A DNA stretch of 5,234 bases, from NCBI GenBank assembly GCA_013203085.1, contig JABMQX010000717.1, forward strand, positions 1 through 5,234, written 5' to 3'. The position numbers were made by a program, and so were the translations under genes. Every line of letters starts with the position of its first letter. The stretch's first letter is position 1. This stretch comes from a bacterium (GTDB taxonomy: Bacteria > Auribacterota > JABMQX01). A model generated the notes under the pieces. The model was not told where the DNA came from, ran no database searches, and saw only the letters and a program-made list of their open reading frames with translations. Of this stretch, positions 1-4,505 are shown in pieces.

Positions 1-1
1 C

Positions 2-136
2 GACGGCGAGCCTGCGGTCAGGAAAATCATGAAGATAACCCTCAGCTCCGATCACCGCATCATTGACGGCGCCACCGCCGCCAGATTCCTGAATGTGGTC
101 AAGGAGAAGCTCGAAAACCCGTCCTGGGTCTGTTGA
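2..136 (+). CDS. 2-oxo-acid dehydrogenase complex E2 (dihydrolipoamide acyltransferase), C-terminal end, 5' truncated
   Basis: Only the last 44 codons are present, in frame from base 2 to a TGA at 134-136. The fragment carries the acyltransferase catalytic signature DHRIIDG (fragment residues 17-23), in the context TLSSDHRIIDGATAARFL. In this family the His and Asp of DHRxxDG transfer the acyl group from lipoyl-lysine to coenzyme A, within the large cytoplasmic dehydrogenase complex. After the motif comes a short amphipathic helix and the usual 'LENP' type end, so the natural C terminus is probably intact, although WVC is a slightly unusual finish. The wording looks most like the pyruvate dehydrogenase E2 (pdhC/aceF), but the 2-oxoglutarate and branched-chain E2 enzymes share this motif and the fragment cannot separate them, so no symbol is given. 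The stop is followed directly by seven C, so an indel there would not alter the protein. It is not obviously co-transcribed with yajC, which has its own promoter about 570 bases further on. Confidence 0.9.
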   Translation, partial: DGEPAVRKIMKITLSSDHRIIDGATAARFLNVVKEKLENPSWVC

Positions 137-351
137 CCCCCCCTTTTCTTGTCCTGAGGACATTGGCAGTGATAGACCTCGCCCGAAAAACCCTTTCGAG
201 AAGGCGTGATAATCGCGCCGCATGCGTCATTTTCACGCACAGGAATGTCGTCAGGAGCAGGCTGATGACGCTCAGGGAGGCAACCGAGAAGATGGCGCCG
301 TTTGCGTACTTGCTTTAGCCGTAGCGTATAACAGGGAAAATAGGGTTCTGC

Positions 352-459
352 CTCGCTGAGCTGCTCTTCTTTCCTCTCACCCGTGGCACATAAATTGCAC
401 TCAGCACTATCGGATACCCAAACCACCCCTCCCGGATGGGAATGGGTCTGCTCAGCGAG
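352..459. repeat. 10-bp perfect inverted repeat with 88-base spacer
   Basis: CTCGCTGAGC at 352-361 is the exact reverse complement of GCTCAGCGAG at 450-459. The flanks show no target-site duplication, so a miniature transposon is not supported. The right arm overlaps the left strands of helices P2 (447-453) and P3 (456-462) of the neighbouring RNA candidate, so the two foldings exclude each other. A 10-bp match in about 700 bases could also arise by chance. Confidence 0.4.
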
Positions 460-582
460 ATAGGTGAGTATCTCGGATATCAATTATCAGACAGGGAAGA
501 ACCCGAGCCCTTCCGTCCCGAGCAGATGGTATCATCACGGGAAAACTCACCACAGCTTATGGCATGTCCCGTTCCCATCCGG
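432..582 (+). ncRNA. Candidate structured RNA (unassigned, hand-folded)
   Basis: A 15-pair helix P1 joins 432-446 with 568-582: fourteen Watson-Crick pairs plus T443-G571, a U-G wobble only if the plus strand is transcribed. Immediately inside, with no unpaired base on the 5' side, 447-453 (TCTGCTC) pairs with 520-526 (GAGCAGA) as P2. Inside P2 are two hairpins. P3 is CGAGATA-GGTGAG-TATCTCG (456-475, seven pairs). P4 is 490-499 with 510-517 (eight pairs, two-base bulge, ten-base loop). After P2, TGGT/ACCA (527-530 with 549-552) can form a short P5, leaving 553-567 single-stranded. The result is two stacked three-way junctions. I do not recognise a known RNA family. Short helices are easy to find by hand and competing pairings exist (352-361/450-459 and 539-545/628-634), so only P1 is strong evidence. 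No convincing promoter was found upstream; a terminator-like hairpin follows at 667-704. Confidence 0.3.
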
Positions 583-666
583 TGTTAGTACCTTTTCAGG
601 GTCGCCATCGCCTCTCGTCCCGCGCCATTTTCCCTCATAGCTCACGGTGCATTGCCGGCTCCTGTT

Positions 667-704
667 ACGCCGCTTTAGGCGCTAATTCGCGCCGACGCGT
701 TTTT
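667..704 (+). terminator. Possible intrinsic terminator upstream of the yajC promoter
   Basis: A GC-rich hairpin GGCGC-TAATTC-GCGCC (678-693) can be extended by an outer ACGC/GCGT pairing (667-670 with 697-700) and runs into TTTTT at 700-704, followed by CTCCTT. The hairpin is short and the outer stem is interrupted, so efficiency is uncertain. CGCC/GGCG (668-671 with 678-681) is a competing pairing. It lies directly before the promoter at 709-737, where the end of an upstream transcript would be expected. Confidence 0.35.
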
Positions 705-708
705 CTCC

Positions 709-737
709 TTGAACGGCGAAGAAGTTTCGCATATAAG
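709..737 (+). promoter_or_regulatory. Sigma70-type promoter for yajC-secDF
   Basis: TTGAAC (709-714, four of six matches to TTGACA) and TATAAG (732-737, five of six matches to TATAAT) are separated by exactly 17 bases. Transcription would start near 743-745, giving a leader of about 95 bases before the yajC start. No stronger candidate was seen between the E2 gene and yajC. Confidence 0.55.
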
Positions 738-753
738 TGTACCACCTCAGAAA

Positions 754-810
754 GGGGAGGCAACCTCCTTGGTTCAACGGCGTGCTCACAAAAGAGGCGC
801 CGCAGAGTAA
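754..810 (+). promoter_or_regulatory. Leader hairpin with sequestered Shine-Dalgarno and possible 13-codon leader ORF
   Basis: In the predicted yajC leader, GGAGG (756-760, within GGGGAGG) forms a hairpin with CCTCC (764-768) across a CAA loop. GGGGAGG is a near-perfect ribosome binding site. Eight bases after it a TTG (769-771) opens a 13-codon frame, VQRRAHKRGAAE after the start residue, ending at TAA 808-810. The peptide is basic and matches nothing I recognise. This could be a small leader cistron or simply a chance purine-rich hairpin. Confidence 0.2.
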
Positions 811-840
811 AGCTCCCGCTCGCAAGAAAGGTGAAGATAG

Positions 841-1194
841 ATGTTTGAGTTGCCCTATATCGCACAGAAATCGAGATCGCAGGGTCCGGGCATGTGGCTG
901 CCTTTCATAATTATTGGCGTCCTTTTCTACGTCCTTCTTCTGCGTCCCCAGCAGAGGCAGCGGAAAGAACAGCAAGCGATGCTGGGAAGGATCAGAACCG
1001 GCGACAAGGTCATCACCGTCGGAGGCATCTACGGCCTCGTCACGAACGTGAAGAACGGGATCCTCGTCCTCAAAATCGCCGAGGGCGTCAAAATAGAAGT
1101 GACCAGGGATGCGATACGCACCGTGATTACCGGGAGGGAAGGTTCTCAGGCTGGAGAATCACAGGGAGTTTCGGGTTCGCCTCCGGGTCGTTGA
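841..1194 (+). CDS. yajC: YajC, preprotein translocase accessory subunit
   Basis: This 117-residue protein has the full YajC pattern. A short N-terminal tail precedes one membrane helix (about residues 18-34, MWLPFIIIGVLFYVLLL), then the conserved cytoplasmic RPQQRQRKEQQAML segment (35-48). Next comes the small beta domain with GDKVITVGGIYG (54-65) and the conserved 'v.l.IAeGvkIevtrdAI..v' stretch, ending in a flexible Ser/Gly/Pro-rich tail. Length is normal for the family. YajC is a single-pass inner-membrane protein that associates with SecDF and SecYEG in the holotranslocon; its exact role is unsettled and it is generally dispensable. ATG 841 has AAGGTG at 828-833, seven bases upstream. 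The in-frame ATG at 892 would leave the helix almost without an N-terminal tail and lacks such a site. It lies 124 bases before secDF, in the usual yajC-secD order, and appears to be driven from the promoter at 709-737. Confidence 0.95.
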   Translation: MFELPYIAQKSRSQGPGMWLPFIIIGVLFYVLLLRPQQRQRKEQQAMLGRIRTGDKVITVGGIYGLVTNVKNGILVLKIAEGVKIEVTRDAIRTVITGREGSQAGESQGVSGSPPGR

Positions 1195-1211
1195 AGTTCT
1201 TGTGGCGGGGC

Positions 1212-1253
1212 GTTCCCGCTCGCGGGCAGCCTCTTGGCGGCGGTCCCGGGAAC
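1212..1253 (+). other. Stem-loop in the yajC-secDF gap
   Basis: GTTCCCG (1212-1218) pairs perfectly with CGGGAAC (1247-1253). The interior can form a small GCC-TCTT-GGC hairpin (1229-1238). CCCG/CGGG (1215-1218 with 1222-1225) is a competing inner stem. No T-run follows (ATAACTG), so it does not look like a terminator. It may stabilise, or mark processing of, the yajC-secDF transcript. Confidence 0.35.
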
Positions 1254-1263
1254 ATAACTGCAA

Positions 1264-1309
1264 CTCGAAGGTCGAATAACTAAAAAGGCTCAAAGTTTTT
1301 CGAGAAGGA
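1264..1309 (+). promoter_or_regulatory. Hairpin touching the secDF ribosome binding site
   Basis: CTCGAA (1264-1269) is the reverse complement of TTCGAG (1299-1304), and the interior can add AAAAA/TTTTT pairing (1282-1286 with 1296-1300) as an alternative. The right arm overlaps the first bases of the secDF Shine-Dalgarno AGAAGGA (1303-1309), which lies nine bases before the ATG. The arrangement could modulate secDF translation, but the stem is short and AT-rich in part. Confidence 0.3.
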
Positions 1310-1318
1310 TAATACTCT

Positions 1319-4264
1319 ATGACACCGAGCGTTAAATGGCGGTTGATCATAATCGGAATCATCCTGGTTTTCGCGCTATTCAATCTGTATCCGACATTGA
1401 AGTGGGCGAGCCTTTCACAGACCCAGAGGGCAGAGCTGACGGTTCGCTGGGACCAGTTGTCCAAAGAGCTCAGGGAGGACCTCGAGTGGGATAAGCTTGC
1501 CCCCGAAGAGAAGCTTGCCGACATTGGCGATATTCTCGCCCCTTTCCAAGAAGCCTACAAGGACGAGCAGCTCGATAAAAGGTTTTGGGAGCTGGTCGAA
1601 AACGCCGACCTCGCTGACCTCAGCGAGGACGAAAAGGAAGACTTCCTTTCCCTTTGCGAGAAGCTCACAGGGAAAGAAATCCCCCCTGACGCCACAAGCG
1701 ACCAGCTCAACAAATCCCTCTCCGGCCTCCGCAAGGTCCGGCAGAAGCTTGATAAGAGTTTCTGGACGTGGGTGGAACATCCCCAGTGGGACAGCCTCAG
1801 GAAAAAGAAGAGGGAGCAGTACAGACAGATTGCCCTTCAGCTCACCGGCAAGAGGATTCCCCGCGGCGCCAGCGTTGCCCGGAACATAAAGAACTGGCTC
1901 ATAAGATGGAGGGGGGGGGATGAGAGCCAGGTCATCGCCTTGGGTCTCGACCTGAAGGGGGGATCGTACTTCATCCTGGAGGTCGAAAAAACAAAGGGCG
2001 TGTCCCCTGACGAAGCCATAGAGGGCGCCATTGGCGTCCTGACCGATAGGATCAACAGGACCGGCGTTCGCGAGCCTATCATCCAGCAGCAGGGCCGCAA
2101 CAAGATTATCATCCAAATGCCGGGGATGACCGATGTCAACCGGCAGAGAAGGCTCATTCAACGCCAGGCTTCTATGAGATGGATGCTGGTGGATGAGGAT
2201 GCTCTGAAGCTCGCGCGGTATTCGCAAAAGAGACTGCTGGACGAGTATCAGAAGGCTGTCGAGGAACTTGAAGCGAGGTTTAAGGATAAGAAAGACGAGC
2301 AGGGTAATCCGGTCCAGTGGACAATGAGCGACCTCGACGGTAGTGAGACGCTTCAGGATTATCTTCCTGCGGATACAATTCTAAGGGTCTGGAAGCACGA
2401 GGAACGTCAGGGCGGGAAAAGAGTTGAGGAAGAGACACCCATTCTGCTCCGATCCTCTGAGGACGAGCCGGAGATCGTTAGGGGGGAGGAGCTCACGAAA
2501 GCCCAGGCCTCCCGGAGCTCCGAGACGGGGGAGCCCGTCATCAACTTTACCCTCAACAGCGATGGCGCCAGCAAGTTCTCCGAAGTAACCAGGGAGTATC
2601 ATTCGGAATCCGACAACAAGATTCGCACGCCTCAGGGGTACAGGGGCTGGCGCCTGGCCATTCTCCTTGATGACAAAGTCATCTCTGCCCCCGCCATCCG
2701 AGGCGAGATTTTCGACTCGGGCCAGATCACGGGAGACTTCACTCCTGAGGAGGCAAGAGACCTCGCCATTCAGCTCAAAGCCGGCGCCCTCCCCGCGAAG
2801 CTCAACATCGTCGCCCAGAACACCATCGGACCGACGCTGGGGACCGATTCCATTCGCAAGGGGCTTTTTGCAGCAATCGTCGGCCTCGTTTTGGTCGTCT
2901 GTTTCATGCTCGTCTATTACCTCCTCGCGGGAGCGATTGCCAATTTCGCCCTCGCCTTCAACATTGTGATCATTCTGGGTGTGCTGGCTTCTCTGAGGGC
3001 GACCCTCACGTTGCCCGGTATTGCAGGGATCATCTTGACCATCGGCATGGCGGTTGACGCCAACGTTCTCATCTTCGAGAGGATTCGTGAGGAGCTGGCA
3101 TCGGCCAAGAAAATCGCCGCGTCCATAGACAGCGGTTTTCAGAAAGCCTTCCGGACAATTCTCGATGCGAACATCACCACGTTCATCACGGCGTTCGTCC
3201 TGTTCTACATAGGGACCGGTGCGGTGCGTGGATTCGCCGTGACCCTCATGATTGGCATCGCCACCAGCATGTTCACGGCGATCGTCGTCACAAGGGTCAT
3301 TCTTGATATCCTCCTGAGGTTCAAGCGATTTCAGCGCCTCCGCATGCTCGCTTTCCTTCACAACCCCAAGGTGGACTTCATCGCGCACAGGAAAAAAGCC
3401 TTCATCATTTCCCTGGTTCTCGTCGTCGCGGGGATGGTCTCCTTCGGGGCGAAGTGGTCCAAGAACTTCGGGATTGATTTCTCCGGCGGCACGAGCGCAA
3501 CCCTTGTCTTTCAGGATGCGATCACCACGGACGACCTCGTCAGAATCAGGGGCGAACTGGAGTCCAGCTCCGACATCGAGGACTTCAACCTTCGCCGCTT
3601 CAGCCTTCAAGGGGGGGCTCCCGATACGGGCATCGCCGTTGATGCCAAGTTCACCCCCGACGTTGATTCCCCCCGCCTCGCCGAGCGGCTTTCCGCCCTT
3701 CTCCCGGACAACCCCGTTGTGAACAAATCCGAAGAGACTGTTTATCCGACCGTGGCTCACCGCCTCTGGAAACAGGCCATCGTCGCTGTCTTGGTGGCCA
3801 TGCTGGGAATTGTCATCTACATCTCTTGGCGCTTCGAGCTTCGTTTTGCACTCGGAGCGATCCTGGCGATTCTCCACGACGTTCTGATCACCCTGGGCGC
3901 TCTGACAGGCGTGTTCATCCTCGCGCGGCGTCAGCTCAACCTGCCTGTTATAGCTGCGGTTTTAGCTATCATCGGTTATTCGATCAACGACACCATCGTC
4001 ATCTTCGACCGAATCCGTGAAGACATGAAAATCATGAAGGGGGTTGACCTCAAGACTATCATCAACACCAGCATCAACCAGACATTGAGCCGGACTCTTC
4101 TGACCTCATTGACGACATTGCTGGTGGTGATATGTTTGTTTAGCTTTGGCGGTCGAGCGATCAACGACTTCGCTTTCGCATTATTGGTGGGCGTGATAGT
4201 AGGGACATATTCCTCCATCTTCGTCGCCAGCCCCATCGTCTTCTTGCTCGAGAAGAAGAGATAA
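1319..4264 (+). CDS. secDF: SecDF, fused protein-export membrane proteins SecD and SecF
   Basis: This 981-residue single chain contains complete SecD and SecF halves. SecD half: TM1 (about 9-23), periplasmic region starting at the hallmark LGLDLKGG (208-215), the conserved PEEARDLAIQLKAGALP stretch (476-492), then five helices (about 515-534, 539-559, 564-585, 618-634, 637-665) including GMAVDANVLIFERIRE (576-591). SecF half: TM7 (693-710), GIDFSGGT (718-725), a periplasmic domain to about 815, then five helices with SINDTIVIFDRIRED (888-902) and QTLSRTLLTS (921-930). Asp580, Asp891 and Arg925 sit where the proton-relay residues of characterised SecDF lie. The protein uses the proton gradient for a late, periplasmic-side pulling step of Sec export with SecYEG and YajC. 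ATG 1319 has AGAAGGA nine bases upstream. The oddity is about 180 residues between TM1 and LGLDLKGG, rich in Lys, Glu, Asp and Trp, with an internal duplication. The length of this spacer varies between lineages. A nine-G run lies at 1911-1919 inside the gene. Confidence 0.97.
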   Translation: MTPSVKWRLIIIGIILVFALFNLYPTLKWASLSQTQRAELTVRWDQLSKELREDLEWDKLAPEEKLADIGDILAPFQEAYKDEQLDKRFWELVENADLADLSEDEKEDFLSLCEKLTGKEIPPDATSDQLNKSLSGLRKVRQKLDKSFWTWVEHPQWDSLRKKKREQYRQIALQLTGKRIPRGASVARNIKNWLIRWRGGDESQVIALGLDLKGGSYFILEVEKTKGVSPDEAIEGAIGVLTDRINRTGVREPIIQQQGRNKIIIQMPGMTDVNRQRRLIQRQASMRWMLVDEDALKLARYSQKRLLDEYQKAVEELEARFKDKKDEQGNPVQWTMSDLDGSETLQDYLPADTILRVWKHEERQGGKRVEEETPILLRSSEDEPEIVRGEELTKAQASRSSETGEPVINFTLNSDGASKFSEVTREYHSESDNKIRTPQGYRGWRLAILLDDKVISAPAIRGEIFDSGQITGDFTPEEARDLAIQLKAGALPAKLNIVAQNTIGPTLGTDSIRKGLFAAIVGLVLVVCFMLVYYLLAGAIANFALAFNIVIILGVLASLRATLTLPGIAGIILTIGMAVDANVLIFERIREELASAKKIAASIDSGFQKAFRTILDANITTFITAFVLFYIGTGAVRGFAVTLMIGIATSMFTAIVVTRVILDILLRFKRFQRLRMLAFLHNPKVDFIAHRKKAFIISLVLVVAGMVSFGAKWSKNFGIDFSGGTSATLVFQDAITTDDLVRIRGELESSSDIEDFNLRRFSLQGGAPDTGIAVDAKFTPDVDSPRLAERLSALLPDNPVVNKSEETVYPTVAHRLWKQAIVAVLVAMLGIVIYISWRFELRFALGAILAILHDVLITLGALTGVFILARRQLNLPVIAAVLAIIGYSINDTIVIFDRIREDMKIMKGVDLKTIINTSINQTLSRTLLTSLTTLLVVICLFSFGGRAINDFAFALLVGVIVGTYSSIFVASPIVFLLEKKR
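1571..1891 (+). repeat. Tandem protein-level duplication in the SecD N-terminal periplasmic insertion
   Basis: SecDF residues 85-132 (bases 1571-1714) and 144-191 (bases 1748-1891) align without a gap at an offset of 59 residues. Seventeen of 48 positions are identical, including LDKxFW at the start, VE, and LTGKxIPxxA near the end. DNA identity has mostly decayed, so the duplication is old and kept at the protein level. A partial, much weaker third unit may precede it (residues 44-66, sharing WDxL with the second copy and EK with the first). The repeats fall in the predicted periplasmic segment between TM1 and the SecD core. Confidence 0.6.
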
Positions 4265-4373
4265 AAGATATACTGTCCCGACCTTTGGCAGACCGGTAAC
4301 CTCGCGGACCCGGCGGCGGGCCTGTTGAGGAAGCGCTGAAGTTTCCCGTGCGGCAGATGGGGAATCGCCCGGA

Positions 4374-4410
4374 GAGGGCTGACATTCGAATGGAAGCCCT
4401 CCTGTATTTT
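4374..4410 (+). terminator. Possible terminator hairpin after secDF
   Basis: GAGGGCT (4374-4380) pairs perfectly with AGCCCTC (4395-4401). Between them a symmetrical GA/GA internal loop (4381-4382 and 4393-4394) leads to CAT/ATG capped by TCGA. Tandem G-A mismatches of this kind usually form stable sheared pairs in RNA. A U-rich but interrupted tract, TGTATTTT (4403-4410), follows, which is why this is only a possible terminator. It lies 110 bases past the secDF stop. A second GC-rich stem, CCCG-GCGG-CGGG (4309-4320), sits closer to the stop but has no T-run. No strong promoter for recJ was found after it; TACAAT at 4410-4415 has no good -35 partner. Confidence 0.4.
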
Positions 4411-4482
4411 ACAATGGTCTTTCATCGCCGCGCCCATTCCTTGAGGTTTGCCAGAGAACGCGGGATTGAAGCCAATCGCCCC

Positions 4483-4505
4483 AGGAGCAAGAACCGGCAA
4501 CCGTG
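4483..4505 (+). promoter_or_regulatory. Ribosome binding site and GTG start of recJ
   Basis: AGGAG (4483-4487) lies 15 bases before GTG 4503, longer spacing than usual. The frame is open only back to a TGA at 4467-4469, and GTG 4503 is the sole good start that keeps the N-terminal RecJ sequence WTYSQPDEE. The first in-frame ATG (4560) would remove it. Confidence 0.6.

Larger units (their letters stand above)
137..708. other. Gene-free region with multiple inverted repeats
   Basis: This is the largest stretch without a convincing gene: 704 bases from the E2 stop to yajC, of which this part precedes the promoter. The open frames on both strands have no recognisable family, no good ribosome binding site and no protein-like composition. 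The longest, a 143-codon minus-strand frame at 52-483, overlaps the E2 catalytic motif antisense. What can be seen instead is secondary structure. There is a small stem TGTCC-TGA-GGACA (150-162) just after E2 with no T-run, and GCGTGA/TCACGC (204-209 with 233-238). The interlocking helices between 352 and 634 are described separately, and a terminator-like element lies at 667-704. No tRNA, 5S, SRP, RNase P or tmRNA signature was recognised. The region may be a non-coding RNA locus or decayed sequence. Confidence 0.6.

Noticed and set aside
310..332. Promoter for the RNA candidate (TTGCTT and TATAAC)
   Set aside because: The boxes are only 11 bases apart; the alternative TTGCGT at 302-307 is a poor match with 19-base spacing.
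52..483. 143-codon minus-strand open frame
   Set aside because: It overlaps the E2 catalytic motif antisense, has no recognisable family and no clear ribosome site, and its composition looks like translated non-coding DNA.
432..582. Miniature inverted-repeat transposon explanation for the 15-bp inverted repeat
   Set aside because: No target-site duplication flanks the arms and no second copy is visible in the window; it remains possible only if further copies exist elsewhere in the genome.
568..634. Possible 5S rRNA, because CCCGTTCCCATCC resembles the conserved 5S loop B segment
   Set aside because: The match ends at once: the following CGAACACGGAAGT-type sequence, the GCGCCGATGGT segment and the GGGAGAGTAGG 3' part are absent.
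735..810. tRNA or tmRNA end suggested by GGTTCAA at 771-777
   Set aside because: No matching T-arm stem, acceptor stem or CCA end could be assembled around it.
564..848. 94-codon plus-strand open frame upstream of yajC
   Set aside because: It runs through the terminator-like hairpin, promoter and yajC start, is Arg/Ser-rich without any domain, and lacks a ribosome binding site.
1415..3877. Long minus-strand open frames opposite secDF (270 and 498 codons)
   Set aside because: These are antisense shadows of the strongly conserved secDF frame, caused by GC-biased codon positions; the translations are charged, repetitive and domain-free.
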